Assembly (NCBI RefSeq): GCF_009832905.1
Contig: NZ_CP047135.1
Coordinates: forward strand, 2,644,001-2,708,000
From: Stenotrophomonas sp. 364
Lineage (GTDB): Bacteria > Pseudomonadota > Gammaproteobacteria > Xanthomonadales > Xanthomonadaceae
Direction of reading: 5' to 3'
DNA length: 64,000 nucleotides
Shown: positions 35,395 through 44,506 of the stretch, piece after piece
How positions within the stretch are numbered: position 1 is the stretch's first letter
Layout of the letters: every line of letters starts with the position of its first letter
Notes under the pieces: model-generated
Told to the model about the DNA's origin: nothing
Databases searched by the model: none
Seen by the model: only the letters and a program-made list of their open reading frames with translations
Translations under genes and position numbers: made by a program

Positions 35395-36423
35395 ATGATA
35401 ACCGCAGGCCCCCATTCCATGCAGCTTTCCGCCACGCCCCTGCCCACCCCCGTGCGCTGGCAACAGCTGTGGCGCCAGGCGGTACGCGACCCACGGGTGC
35501 TGCTGCAGCAGCTGGGCCTGGACCCGGATGCCCTGCCCGTATCGGCCGAAGCGGCCAGCCAGTTCGCGGTGCGCGTACCGCAGGGCTTCATCGCCCGCAT
35601 GCGGCACGGCGACCGCCACGACCCGCTGCTGCGCCAGGTGCTGCCGATCAGCGATGAAATGCAGGTGGTACCGGGCTTCAGCCTAGACGCGGTCGGCGAC
35701 GGCCTGGCCAAGAAGGCCACCGGGGTCATCCAGAAGTACCGCGGCCGCGCCCTGCTGGTGACCACCGGCAGCTGCGCGATCAACTGCCGCTACTGCTTCC
35801 GCCGCCACTTCGACTACGGCACCGAGAACGCGGCCAAGGAAGGCTGGCGCGAGGCGGTGGATGCCATCGCCCAGGACCCGGACATCGACGAGGTGATCCT
35901 GTCTGGCGGCGACCCGTTGTCCCTGGCCACCCACAAGCTGGTCGAGCTGACCGATGCGCTGCGGCAGATCCCGCATCTGCGCCGCCTGCGCATCCACAGC
36001 CGCCTGCCGGTGGTGCTGCCCGAACGCGTGGACGAGGACCTGGTGCAGTGGCTGGCCAGCCTGCCCTGGCCGCTGGCGTTCGTGATCCACGCCAACCATG
36101 CCAATGAATTCGACGCCAGCGTGGACGCGGCGATGGCCCGCCTGCGCGGTGCCGGGGCCACCCTGCTCAACCAGGCGGTACTGCTGCGCGGGGTCAACGA
36201 CTCGCTGCAGGCCCTGCAGGACCTGAGCGAGCGCAGCTTCGCCGCCGGCGTGCTGCCGTACTACCTCTACCAGGTGGACCGGGTGGAGGGCGTGGCCCAC
36301 TTCGAGGTCAGTGACGAGACGGCCAAGGCGCTGCACGCGCAGCTGACGACGCGGCTGTCGGGCTACCTGGTGCCCAAGCTGGTCCGCGAGATTTCCGGCG
36401 ACGGCAGCAAGCGCCCGGTTTAA
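35395..36423 (+). CDS. epmB: EF-P beta-lysylation protein EpmB (lysine 2,3-aminomutase-like)
   Basis: Radical-SAM enzyme converting alpha-lysine to beta-lysine for EF-P modification. 342 residues. Cluster motif [13 protein letters not shown] (CxxxCxxC), substrate and PLP region [29 protein letters not shown] and the C-terminal [19 protein letters not shown]. Divergent from its target efp. Start ATG at [17 protein letters not shown] eight codons later is an alternative. The ligase epmA is not in this window. Confidence 0.95.
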   Translation: MITAGPHSMQLSATPLPTPVRWQQLWRQAVRDPRVLLQQLGLDPDALPVSAEAASQFAVRVPQGFIARMRHGDRHDPLLRQVLPISDEMQVVPGFSLDAVGDGLAKKATGVIQKYRGRALLVTTGSCAINCRYCFRRHFDYGTENAAKEGWREAVDAIAQDPDIDEVILSGGDPLSLATHKLVELTDALRQIPHLRRLRIHSRLPVVLPERVDEDLVQWLASLPWPLAFVIHANHANEFDASVDAAMARLRGAGATLLNQAVLLRGVNDSLQALQDLSERSFAAGVLPYYLYQVDRVEGVAHFEVSDETAKALHAQLTTRLSGYLVPKLVREISGDGSKRPV

Positions 36424-36452
36424 GGCGAGCGCCCCCCAACGGTGGCCGCCAC

Positions 36453-36595
36453 GTAGAGCCGGGCTCTGCCCGGCTGATCCGCCAACGCACGTAGAGCCGG
36501 GCTCTGCCCGGCTGATCCGCCAACGTAAATCCAGCCGGGCAGAGCCCGGCTCTACGGGGTCTTGCCGGTGCGCAGCCGGGCAGAGCCCGGCTCTA
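36453..36595. repeat. Four CCGGGC-type SMAG repeats between epmB and the GGDEF-EAL gene
   Basis: Two forward copies at 36453 and 36491 (38-base period, with identical spacer GATCCGCCAACG) and two reverse copies near 36532 and 36572, arranged head-to-head in a convergent gap. Confidence 0.85.
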
Positions 36596-36607
36596 CGGGC
36601 TTGCGCC

Positions 36608-38734
36608 CTACACGCCGGACTCGATCATTTCCACGACGTCGGTGGCGCTGACCGGGTGGCTCAGCCAGTAGCCCTGGCCCAGGTCGCAGCCGCGCTGGCA
36701 GAGCAGGTCGAACTGCACTTCCTGCTCGATACCCTCGGCCACCACGGTGATGCCCAGCGCATGGGCCATGGCGATGATCGCCGTGGTCAGGGCCAGGTCG
36801 TCCGGGTCGCGCTGCATGTCGGCCACGAAGCTCTTGTCGATCTTGACCCCGTCCACCGGCACCTGGCGCAGGTGGCTCAGGCCGGAGAAGCCGGTGCCGA
36901 AGTCATCCAGCCACACCTTCACCCCGGTGCGGTGCAGCTTGTCCAGCAGCGCCGCGGCCAGCATTTCATCGCCGATCACCGCCGTTTCGGTCAGCTCCAG
37001 GTGCAGCCGCGAGGCCGGCAGGCCGGTGTCGCGCAGGCACTCGGCCACCAGGTTGGGCAGCTCGCCGCCCCGCAGCTGGCGCGGCGATACGTTGACCGAG
37101 ACAAACAGGCCGTCCCCGTCCACGCCATGCGGCCACTGCACCGCTTCCATGCAGGCCGCGCGCAGCACCTTCGGGCCGATCACCTCGATCAGGCCACTCT
37201 GCTCGGCCACTTCGATGAACACCGACGGCGGGATCGTGCCCAGCGTGGGGTGCTGCCAGCGCAGCAGCACTTCCACACCGACCATGCGCCGGTCGCGGGT
37301 GCGGAAGATCGGCTGGTAGACCAGCCGCAGTTCGCCGCGCTCCCAGGCGCCCCGCAGCTCCTGCTCCATGTGCACGCGGCGCTCCACCGCATGGTCCATC
37401 GCGCGGCTGTAATAGCGGTAGCAGTTCTTGCCGGCCACCTTGGCCTGGTACATCGCGATGTCGCCATTCTTCAACAGCGTGGTCGCATCGGCCGCATCGT
37501 CGGGGAACAGGGTCACGCCGATGGACGTACCCAGGAACAACTCGCGGCCCTGCACGAACAGCGGCTTGCCCAGTTCGCGGACCAGGATCTCGGCCAGTTG
37601 GCGGGCGTGGGCGGCCACATCGCCGTCACCCAGCAGGATCACAAACTCATCGCCACCAAAGCGGGCCAGCAGCGCCTCGTCGCCCCCGGCCTGCGCCACG
37701 GCGGTGCTGATGCGCTGGGCGAACTGCAGCAGCGCCTCATCGCCGGCTTCATGGCCCAGGGTGTCGTTGACCCGCTTGAAGTCATCCATGTCGGCGAACA
37801 GCAGCGCCAGGCGGTGGCCAGAGGCGCGCGCGGCCATCAGCCGGTGGTCCAGCGCCTCACGGAACGCCAGGCGGTTGGTCAGCCCCGTCAGCGCATCGGT
37901 GTAGGCCATGTGCCGCACTTCGCGGTCGTGGCGGGCGATCGACTCGCTCATCCGGCCGAACGCACGTACCAGCTCGCCCACCTCGTCCTTGCGCGGGCTT
38001 TCATGCAGCGTCAGCTGGTAATCGCCCGCCTCGATCTGGCGCGCGGCCCCGGCCAGCCAGCGGATCGGGGCCACCAGGGTGCGCTGCACATAGATGATCA
38101 TGCCCACGCCGATGCCGACCAGCAGCCCCAGCATCAGCAGCAGCCAGCCCAGATGGCGCTTGCCCACCTGCTGGAGGCGCTCGCCCAGGGTCTGGTTGGC
38201 GCGCTGTTCCATCGCCTGCACGTCATCCAGCGCCATGCCCACCCGGACCCCGCCGATGCGCTGGTTGCCGATCATGATCGGCATCGCGTTGTCGAGCACC
38301 TTGGGCGACTGCTGCACCACCAGCGCCCGCGCAGCGACCGCGCCGGGCGCCAGCGGGTCGCTCATCGGCCGGCCGAAGTCGATCACCTCGGCCGAGCCGT
38401 CGTGGATGAGCTTGCCGTCCTCGTCGAACACCAGCACGTAGCGCACCACCTGCTGCCGCGAAGTGTTGCGCACCAGCGCGCCGACCTGCTCCAGGTCGTT
38501 GTAGTACAGCGGATTGGCCAGCGCGTCGGACAGCTCGCGCGCCAGCGCTTCACCGCGGCTGCGCACGCTGCGGTCGAAGAGGTCATGGATGACGTTGCCA
38601 CTGAGGTGCTGGACCTCATCCTGCATGGTCGCCTGGCGCCCAAGCACCACCGCGACGATGGCGATCACCACCAGCATCGCACCGCTCATCGCCAGCACGA
38701 AGCGTGCCTGCATTCCGGAACCCAACAGCCTCAT
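36608..38734 (-). CDS. Membrane GGDEF-EAL protein (cyclic-di-GMP turnover)
   Basis: 708-residue bifunctional-looking c-di-GMP protein. N-terminal helix (FVLAMSGAMLVVIAIVAVVLG), a periplasmic sensor to about residue 195, a second helix (HLGWLLLMLGLLVGIGVGMI), a HAMP-like linker (APIRWLAGAARQIEAGDYQL), GGDEF with intact RFGGDEFVIL but no RxxD inhibitory site, and EAL with GVEVLLRW (EVL), LELTETAV, LDDFGTGFSGLSHL, VAEGIE and GQGYWLSHP. Both halves therefore look catalytic. The start overlaps the stop of the upstream PhnD-like gene, suggesting the latter supplies its signal. Confidence 0.92.
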   Translation of the reverse strand: MRLLGSGMQARFVLAMSGAMLVVIAIVAVVLGRQATMQDEVQHLSGNVIHDLFDRSVRSRGEALARELSDALANPLYYNDLEQVGALVRNTSRQQVVRYVLVFDEDGKLIHDGSAEVIDFGRPMSDPLAPGAVAARALVVQQSPKVLDNAMPIMIGNQRIGGVRVGMALDDVQAMEQRANQTLGERLQQVGKRHLGWLLLMLGLLVGIGVGMIIYVQRTLVAPIRWLAGAARQIEAGDYQLTLHESPRKDEVGELVRAFGRMSESIARHDREVRHMAYTDALTGLTNRLAFREALDHRLMAARASGHRLALLFADMDDFKRVNDTLGHEAGDEALLQFAQRISTAVAQAGGDEALLARFGGDEFVILLGDGDVAAHARQLAEILVRELGKPLFVQGRELFLGTSIGVTLFPDDAADATTLLKNGDIAMYQAKVAGKNCYRYYSRAMDHAVERRVHMEQELRGAWERGELRLVYQPIFRTRDRRMVGVEVLLRWQHPTLGTIPPSVFIEVAEQSGLIEVIGPKVLRAACMEAVQWPHGVDGDGLFVSVNVSPRQLRGGELPNLVAECLRDTGLPASRLHLELTETAVIGDEMLAAALLDKLHRTGVKVWLDDFGTGFSGLSHLRQVPVDGVKIDKSFVADMQRDPDDLALTTAIIAMAHALGITVVAEGIEQEVQFDLLCQRGCDLGQGYWLSHPVSATDVVEMIESGV

Positions 38735-39660
38735 TCCACTTCCATCCGCACGCGAGCCAAGCCTTGTTTGAGTTCATCCAACCGGTGCTGCATCTGCGCA
38801 TCCACCCGATGGAATCCGGACGTACCAAAAAATGTCTGCAGCGCATCCTGCGCCTTGGGATCCGATGCCGCCTCCAGCAGCACCGCCTGCAACCGGTCGC
38901 GCACCCGTTCATCCAGGCCGGCGCGCACCATTTCCACCGCGCGCGGGTACGGCTCGGTACGATGGATGACACGGAAATCACGCCGGAAGGTGGCCGGAAT
39001 GCGATGGCCATCGGTCCAGTCCACGCTGCTGACCGCCCCGGCGTCCACCACGCCCTTGTGGACCAGGGTGGCGATATTGCCCTCGGTGCGTGCAAACACA
39101 TAGCCCACCGTATCGGGGGCGGCAGCATCCCGCGCGGACAGCAGGATCTCGGGGGTCAGCCCCTGCTGCAACAGGGTCATCACCGGCACCAGGTAGGCAC
39201 TGGTGGAGGCCACGTTCTGCAGCGCCAGGGTGTGCCCCTTGAGGTCGGCCAGCGTCGCAATGGTGCTGTCCCGGCGCACGAAGAACACGGTGTGGTAGTC
39301 GCGTACGCCGCTGCGCTCGGTCAGCAGCAGGGGCTTGGCGCCACTGCGCAGGCCCAGCGCCACCGCGGTACCGGAGGTTTCAGTGACCCAGTCCACCCGG
39401 CCACGGCGCAGGTAGCTGGCCATCTGCTGGGCGTCGGGTGCCATCAGGATGCGGCCTTCGGTGATGCCGACGTCGCGCATGCGCGGAACCACGTAATCGA
39501 GCAGGGGTTGCAGCTGCGCATAGTGTGACTTGGGGTTGTCGCTGATCCGGCCCAGCACCAGCACATTGTCCGATGCCGCTGACGCAGGTCCGGCCATCAG
39601 CACGATAGCCAGACACAGCAGACCTCCCTGCAGCAGCCATCGCAGACCCGGCACTCCCAT
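38731..39660 (-). CDS. PhnD-like periplasmic binding protein
   Basis: 309-residue secreted substrate-binding protein of the phosphate/phosphonate-binding (PhnD) type. Signal peptide GLLCLAIVLMAGPASAASD; binding-fold segments VDWVTETSGTAVALGLRSGA, LKGHTLALQNVASTSAYLVP and GVVDAGAVSSVDW. GGGGGGAG five bases before the ATG decides the start. No ABC permease or ATPase accompanies it; instead it overlaps the GGDEF-EAL gene by four bases, so a ligand-sensing role resembling Vibrio NspS/MbaA is likely. Ligand unknown. Confidence 0.85.
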   Translation of the reverse strand: MGVPGLRWLLQGGLLCLAIVLMAGPASAASDNVLVLGRISDNPKSHYAQLQPLLDYVVPRMRDVGITEGRILMAPDAQQMASYLRRGRVDWVTETSGTAVALGLRSGAKPLLLTERSGVRDYHTVFFVRRDSTIATLADLKGHTLALQNVASTSAYLVPVMTLLQQGLTPEILLSARDAAAPDTVGYVFARTEGNIATLVHKGVVDAGAVSSVDWTDGHRIPATFRRDFRVIHRTEPYPRAVEMVRAGLDERVRDRLQAVLLEAASDPKAQDALQTFFGTSGFHRVDAQMQHRLDELKQGLARVRMEVE

Positions 39661-39715
39661 CACTCCCCCCAAGGAATCCGAACAGCCTACCCGAAAAAGT
39701 GAGAACTGCGTCAGC

Positions 39716-40483
39716 TCATTCGGGCTTGGTGGTGGCCAGCCGTGCCATCCGCTGTGCGTCGGACAGGATGCCGCGCAGCAGGCGGACTTCCTGTTCGCTC
39801 AAGCCCGTACGCAGGAACAGGCGGCGCAGTTTGCGCATGGCCGATTCCGGCGCACGGCCCTTATGGAAGTCGATGTCGTCCAGGGTCTGGCCAAGCTGGG
39901 CGAACATCCCTTCGACCTGGGCATGGCTGGCCGGCTGCTCGCGGAACTCCGGGTCGGCCGGGGCGGCGCCGGCAACGCCGCCGAGCACGGCCATGCGCGT
40001 TTCATAGGCCAGCACCTGCACGGCGGCGGCCAGGTTCAACGAGCTGAAGTCGGGGTTGGACGGGATATGCACGGCCAGGTGGCACAGCTGCAGTTCTTCG
40101 TTGGTCAGGCCGGTGCGCTCGCGGCCAAACACGAAGGCCACTTCGGCCGGTTCGGCGGCCTTGGCCAAGGCGCGCTGGGCGGCAACGGCCGGCAGCAGTT
40201 CCTCAAGCTGGACCCGGCGGGCGCGGGCGGTGCAGCCCAGGACCAGGGTGCAGTCGGCGACGGCCTCGGCCAGGGTGGCCACGACCGGTGCATCGCCGAG
40301 CACGTCCTCGGCGCCGGCCGAGCGCCGGAACGCTTCATCATCCAGCGGCTTTTCCGGAGCCACCAGGACCAGCCGGGACAGGCCCATGGTCTTCATGGCG
40401 CGCGCCGCAGCGCCCATGTTGCCGGGGTGCTGGGTGCCGACCAGGACGAATCGGATACGGGTAGGAGCGGTTTCAACGGACAT
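39716..40483 (-). CDS. trmJ: tRNA (cytidine/uridine-2'-O)-methyltransferase TrmJ
   Basis: SPOUT-class methylase acting on position 32 of several tRNAs. 255 residues. Motif 1 HPGNMGAAARAMKTMGL, motif 2 FVFGRERTGLTNEELQLC, motif 3 IPSNPDFSSLNLAAAVQVLA; the C-terminal helical extension (FLRTGLSEQEVRLLRGILSD) is typical of TrmJ. The ATG at MSVETAP was chosen over a longer frame. Divergent from suhB. Confidence 0.94.
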   Translation of the reverse strand: MSVETAPTRIRFVLVGTQHPGNMGAAARAMKTMGLSRLVLVAPEKPLDDEAFRRSAGAEDVLGDAPVVATLAEAVADCTLVLGCTARARRVQLEELLPAVAAQRALAKAAEPAEVAFVFGRERTGLTNEELQLCHLAVHIPSNPDFSSLNLAAAVQVLAYETRMAVLGGVAGAAPADPEFREQPASHAQVEGMFAQLGQTLDDIDFHKGRAPESAMRKLRRLFLRTGLSEQEVRLLRGILSDAQRMARLATTKPE

Positions 40484-40605
40484 GAACAGGCCAAACGCGA
40501 GCAGGACAGCCACAGATGGTAAACTGTGCGACCGGCCTCTGCGCCGGGACCGCTCTTTTCCCCCGCCAGTACCCCCCCACTCTGCCTTTCCGGGAGCTTT
40601 TCGCC

Positions 40606-41433
40606 ATGCAGAAACCCGCCGTCACCGTCATGGTCAAGGCCGCCCGCCTCGCCGGCAACGTCCTGTTGCGCAACATCAACAAGCTCGAGGCGTTGAACGT
40701 CGTGCAGAAGGGGCGCATGGACTATGCCAGTGAAGTCGATGCGGATGCGGAAAAGGTCATCGTCAAGGAACTCAAGCGCGCCTATCCCGAGTACGGGATC
40801 ATGGGCGAGGAAGGTGGCGTGCAGGGTGTGAACCGTTATATGTGGGTGATCGACCCGCTGGACGGCACCAGCAACTACCTGCGCGGCTTTCCGCACTACT
40901 GTGTGTCCATCGCGCTGGTCGAGAACGGCGAGCCTATCGATGCGGTGATCTTCGATCCGCTCCGCAATGAACTGTTCACCGCCAGCCGTGGCGCTGGTGC
41001 GGTGCTGAACGACCGTCGCATCCGCGTGGCCGACCGCAAGGACATGGGCGGCGCGATGATCCACACCGGTTTCGCCCCGCGTGAGCGCCAGCGCGCCAGT
41101 TCGCAGCTGAAGGCTGTGGATGCGCTGCTGGTGCACGCCGAAGACGTGCGCCGTACCGGTTCGGCCGCGCTGGATCTGGCCTACGTGGCCTGCGGCCGCG
41201 CCGACGCCTACTTCGAAGCCGGGCTGAAGGCCTGGGACATCGCCGCCGGCGTGCTGCTGGTCCGCGAGGCCGGTGGCCGGGTCTGTGACTACAAGGGCGC
41301 CACCCCGGCCCGCATGGACAGCCGCGGCCCGGAGACCCAGCAGATCGTGGCCGGCAACGTGAAGAACACCGACGTGCTGCAGAAGGTGCTGGTCAACACC
41401 GGCTACGCAGCCGAGTTCGACGCCAAGTTCTGA
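40606..41433 (+). CDS. suhB: Inositol-1-monophosphatase SuhB
   Basis: Mg-dependent inositol phosphatase that in E. coli also joins rRNA antitermination complexes. 275 residues. Metal sites [24 protein letters not shown], and [20 protein letters not shown] ten bases before the ATG supports the start; TAAACT at about 40522 may be the -10 box. A terminator follows at once. Confidence 0.95.
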   Translation: MQKPAVTVMVKAARLAGNVLLRNINKLEALNVVQKGRMDYASEVDADAEKVIVKELKRAYPEYGIMGEEGGVQGVNRYMWVIDPLDGTSNYLRGFPHYCVSIALVENGEPIDAVIFDPLRNELFTASRGAGAVLNDRRIRVADRKDMGGAMIHTGFAPRERQRASSQLKAVDALLVHAEDVRRTGSAALDLAYVACGRADAYFEAGLKAWDIAAGVLLVREAGGRVCDYKGATPARMDSRGPETQQIVAGNVKNTDVLQKVLVNTGYAAEFDAKF

Positions 41434-41458
41434 TCCACTCGACACCTTGCCCCCCCGA

Positions 41459-41489
41459 CAACGGCGCCCCAGGGCGCCGTTGTTGTTTG
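41459..41489 (+). terminator. Intrinsic terminator of suhB
   Basis: CAACGGCGCC and GGCGCCGTTG form a 10-base stem with a 4-base loop, followed by TTGTTT, 25 bases after the suhB stop. Confidence 0.88.
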
Positions 41490-41499
41490 CGCCGTACGT

Positions 41500-41523
41500 G
41501 TAGAGCCGGGCTCTGCCCGGCTG
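41500..41523. repeat. SMAG repeat, forward
   Basis: GTAGAGCCGGGC/GCCCGGCTG hairpin of the CCGGGC class, between the suhB terminator and the long hairpin element. Confidence 0.85.
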
Positions 41524-41570
41524 CTCTTGGGGCAAATGCAATGTCAAAGGCCCCATTGGCCCTGCATGCC

Positions 41571-41688
41571 GGGGCTGGGCAAGGACCGTGTGGGTGCGGG
41601 ACCCTGAGCCGCATGGATGCGGCGACGGAGCTCACAGGGACGTACTTGCAGCGTGTCCCGCCCCCCCCCCACCCGTACCAGCCAGCCC
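41571..41688 (+). repeat. Long hairpin element, copy 3 (imperfect arms)
   Basis: The 52-base core (complement starts ACGCTGCAAGTACGTCC and contains GCCGCATCCATGCGGC) matches copies 1 and 2. Inner arms GCGGGAC/GTCCCGC pair perfectly and outer GGGCTGG/CCAGCC pair, but the right arm has an expanded run of ten C. Like the other copies it lies between converging genes. Confidence 0.65.
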
Positions 41689-41754
41689 ACAACACGCGAT
41701 GGGCGTGGCGCTTGGCCGTGGCATTCGCCTTTGATACTGCTCTTGCCTCAACGG

Positions 41755-41778
41755 CAGCCGGGCAGAGCCCGGCTCTAC
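41755..41778. repeat. SMAG repeat, reverse
   Basis: CAGCCGGGCAGAGCCCGGCT followed by CTAC, opposite orientation to the copy at the other side of the long hairpin element; the two SMAGs thus bracket it. Confidence 0.85.
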
Positions 41779-41797
41779 CAGGGAACAACGCAGACAC

Positions 41798-41825
41798 AAA
41801 AACGCCCGGCCGAAGCCGGGCGTTC
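41798..41825 (-). terminator. Intrinsic terminator of htpX
   Basis: CGCCCGGC-TTCG-GCCGGGCG stem followed on the minus strand by five T, 22 bases past the htpX stop. Confidence 0.88.
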
Positions 41826-41847
41826 CAAGGTTTCAGCGCACCGTGGA

Positions 41848-42714
41848 TCAGGCTGCGGCGCTGGCCTTCAGGGCGGCGATGCGCTCTTCCAGCGGCGGGT
41901 GGCTCATGAACAGCTTGCGGGCCGTCGAACCGGCGATGCCGAAGGCGGCGATCTGGGTCGGCAGCGTGCTCTGGCCGTGGTTGAGCTTCAACCGCTCCAG
42001 CGCCGCGATCATCTTCTGGCGGCCGGCCAGGTGTGCACCGCCCGCATCGGCGCGGAACTCGCGGTGGCGCGAGAACCACATCGAAATCATCGTCGCGAAC
42101 ACACCGAACACCATCTCCAGCACGAACACGATGATGTAGTACGCAAAGCCCCGGCCGCCGCCTTCGCGGTTGCCCGACAGCGCGCTGTCGATGAAACCAC
42201 CCACGATGCGGGCCAGCACGATCACGAACGTATTCAACACGCCCTGCAGCAGCGCCATCGTGATCATGTCACCGTTGGCCACGTGCGCGATCTCGTGGCC
42301 CAGCACCGCCTCGGCCTCGTCCTCGCTCATGTTGTGCAGCAGGCCCGTGGACACCGCCACCAACGCCTTGTTGCGGTTGGCACCGGTCGCGAACGCGTTG
42401 ATTTCCGGGCCGTCGTACACCGCCACCTCCGGCATCCCGATGCCGGCCTCGCGGGCCTGCCGCTCGACCGTGGCCAGCAGCCAGCGCTCGGTCGGATTGC
42501 GCGGCTCGGTGATCACCACCGCGCCCGTGGAACGCTTGGCCATCCATTTGGACAGCAACAGCGAAATGAAGGAACCACCGAAGCCGAAGATGGCCGCCAT
42601 CACCAGCAGGCCGCTCATCTGGTTGGGGTTCACGCCCAACAGCGACATCACGATGCCCGCCAGGACCAGCACGGCAAGGTTGGTCAGAAGGAAGAGAGCA
42701 ATGCGACTGAACAT
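41848..42714 (-). CDS. htpX: Membrane zinc protease HtpX
   Basis: Inner-membrane M48B protease that removes misfolded membrane proteins. 288 residues. Two N-terminal helices ([40 protein letters not shown]), catalytic [14 protein letters not shown], two further helices, and the third zinc ligand in [15 protein letters not shown]. The ATG at MFSRIAL matches known HtpX starts. Divergent from gluQ. Confidence 0.97.
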   Translation of the reverse strand: MFSRIALFLLTNLAVLVLAGIVMSLLGVNPNQMSGLLVMAAIFGFGGSFISLLLSKWMAKRSTGAVVITEPRNPTERWLLATVERQAREAGIGMPEVAVYDGPEINAFATGANRNKALVAVSTGLLHNMSEDEAEAVLGHEIAHVANGDMITMALLQGVLNTFVIVLARIVGGFIDSALSGNREGGGRGFAYYIIVFVLEMVFGVFATMISMWFSRHREFRADAGGAHLAGRQKMIAALERLKLNHGQSTLPTQIAAFGIAGSTARKLFMSHPPLEERIAALKASAAA

Positions 42715-42807
42715 GGGAAAATGACGCTCACTGGAGGTTGATGACTGCAAATCTGCGGGGACTTCAGGTTGAATTCAAGTCGCAAACTGACCGACGATTC
42801 ATAGTTC

Positions 42808-43692
42808 ATGTCCATGACCCCCTACCGCGGCCGCTTCGCGCCCTCGCCCACCGGCCCCCTGCACCCCGGCTCGCTGCTCGCCGCACTGGGCAGCTGGCTG
42901 CTCGCCCGGCACGCCGGCGGGCAGTGGTGGGTGCGCATCGAAGACGTCGACCCCCCGCGCACCGTTCCCGGCGCCATCGACCAGCAACTGGACTGCCTGG
43001 CCGCGCTTGGACTGGCCAGCGACGGCCCGATCGTGCGCCAGAGCCAGCGCGACGCCCTCTACCAGCGCGCCCTCGAGCGCCTGCTCGACGAAGGTACCGC
43101 GTTTGCCTGCCACTGCAGCCGCAGCGAGCTGGCCGACCAGCACGGCATCCACCACCATTGCGTGGCACGCGGCCTGCGCGCGCAACCGGCCATCCGCCTG
43201 CGGGTGCCGCCCGGCACCCGGATTGCCATCCACGACGGCCTGCGCGGCCCGCTGGAACAGGACGTCCACGCCGACGTCGGCGACTTCGTGCTGCGCCGTG
43301 CCGATGGCTACTGGGCCTACCAGCTGGCCGTGGTTGTAGACGACGGCGCCCAGGCCATCAGCCACATCGTGCGCGGCGCCGACCTCCTCGACTCCACCCC
43401 GCGCCAGATCCTGCTGCAGCGCGCGCTTGGCCTGCCTACCCCGGCCTACCTGCACCTGCCCCTGCTGCTGGACGCGCACGGCCGCAAGCTGTCCAAGTCC
43501 GACGCTGCCCGCCCGCTCGACCCGGCCCACCCCCTGCCTGCCCTGCGCCAGGCCTGGGCGGCGCTGGGCCAGGACCCGGCCGTGCTGCGCAACGCTGCCA
43601 GCGTGGACGCGTTGCTTGCCGACGCCCGTGCAGGCTTCGATCCGGCCCGCCTGCCGGCCCACGATATCCCTGCACCGGCCACGCCCGGCTGA
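42808..43692 (+). CDS. gluQ: Glutamyl-Q tRNA(Asp) synthetase
   Basis: Attaches glutamate to queuosine in the tRNA-Asp anticodon loop; a GluRS paralogue lacking the anticodon-binding domain, hence 294 residues. HIGH-like GRFAPSPTGPLHPGSLL, zinc ligands in FACHCSRSEL and HHHC, and KMSKS-like GRKLSKSD. It usually pairs with dksA in other gamma-proteobacteria, but here dksA is about 15 kb away. queG, an earlier queuosine gene, is also in this window. Confidence 0.95.
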   Translation: MSMTPYRGRFAPSPTGPLHPGSLLAALGSWLLARHAGGQWWVRIEDVDPPRTVPGAIDQQLDCLAALGLASDGPIVRQSQRDALYQRALERLLDEGTAFACHCSRSELADQHGIHHHCVARGLRAQPAIRLRVPPGTRIAIHDGLRGPLEQDVHADVGDFVLRRADGYWAYQLAVVVDDGAQAISHIVRGADLLDSTPRQILLQRALGLPTPAYLHLPLLLDAHGRKLSKSDAARPLDPAHPLPALRQAWAALGQDPAVLRNAASVDALLADARAGFDPARLPAHDIPAPATPG

Positions 43693-43765
43693 CGCCCCAT
43701 TTGCCGCGGCGATGTTGCAGAATCCCCTTCCCCCTTGTTCGCCCAGCCTTTCGGAGTAGCAGCCC

Positions 43766-44506
43766 ATGACATCTCGCGTCGCACTGGTCACCGGCGGTAC
43801 CGGCGGTATCGGTACTGCCATCTGCCAACGCCTGGCCGACCAGGGCCATCGGGTCGCCACCAATTACCGTGACCACGCCAAGGCGTTGGCCTGGCGCGAG
43901 ATGATGCTGGCGCGCGGCTGCGACGTGGCGATCTTCCCCGGCGACGTCGCCGACCCGGACACCGCCGAAGCCATGGTCCACGCGGTGGAAGCAGCACTCG
44001 GCCCGATCGAGATCCTGGTCAACAACGCCGGCATCACCCGCGACACCACCTTCCACCGCATGCGCGCCGACCAGTGGCACGACGTCATCAACACCAACCT
44101 CAACTCGGTGTTCAACGTCACCCGCCCGGTCATCGAAGGCATGCGCCGCCGCGGCTGGGGCCGGGTCATCCAGATCAGCTCGATCAACGGCCTGAAGGGC
44201 CAGTACGGCCAGGCCAACTACGCCGCCGCCAAGGCCGGCATGCACGGCTTCACCATCTCCCTGGCGCGCGAGAATGCCGGCTTCGGCATCACCGTGAACA
44301 CCATTTCGCCCGGCTACGTGGCCACCGACATGGTGATGGCCGTGCCCGACGAAGTGCGCGCCAAAATCATCGCCGACATCCCCACCGGCCGCCTCGGCAA
44401 GCCCGAGGAAATCGCCTACGCGGTCGCCTTCCTGGTCAACGAAGAAGCCTCGTGGATCACCGGGTCCAACCTGGACATCAACGGCGGCCACCACATGGGC
44501 TGGTAG
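43766..44506 (+). CDS. phaB: Acetoacetyl-CoA reductase PhaB/PhbB
   Basis: NADPH-dependent reductase making 3-hydroxybutyryl-CoA for polyhydroxyalkanoate. 246 residues, classical SDR: VTGGTGGIGTAICQRL, NNAGITRDTTFHRM, catalytic Ser and YxxxK in ISSINGLKGQYGQANYAAAK, and ISPGYVATDMVMAVP, the PhaB-type pattern. FabG-like activity is possible. phaR follows, supporting PHA metabolism, but no phaC or phaA is nearby. The TAG stop is the TAG of a SMAG repeat. Confidence 0.9.
   Translation: MTSRVALVTGGTGGIGTAICQRLADQGHRVATNYRDHAKALAWREMMLARGCDVAIFPGDVADPDTAEAMVHAVEAALGPIEILVNNAGITRDTTFHRMRADQWHDVINTNLNSVFNVTRPVIEGMRRRGWGRVIQISSINGLKGQYGQANYAAAKAGMHGFTISLARENAGFGITVNTISPGYVATDMVMAVPDEVRAKIIADIPTGRLGKPEEIAYAVAFLVNEEASWITGSNLDINGGHHMGW

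Larger units (their letters stand above)
41434..41847. other. 414-base convergent gap between suhB and htpX
   Basis: Contains, in order, the suhB terminator, a forward SMAG repeat, the third long hairpin element, a reverse SMAG repeat and the htpX terminator. No gene found. Confidence 0.8.

Noticed and set aside
36656..39103. Very long plus-strand open frame (815 codons)
   Set aside because: It is the GC-driven antisense shadow of the GGDEF-EAL and PhnD-like genes, with His/Gln/Arg-rich composition and no family features.
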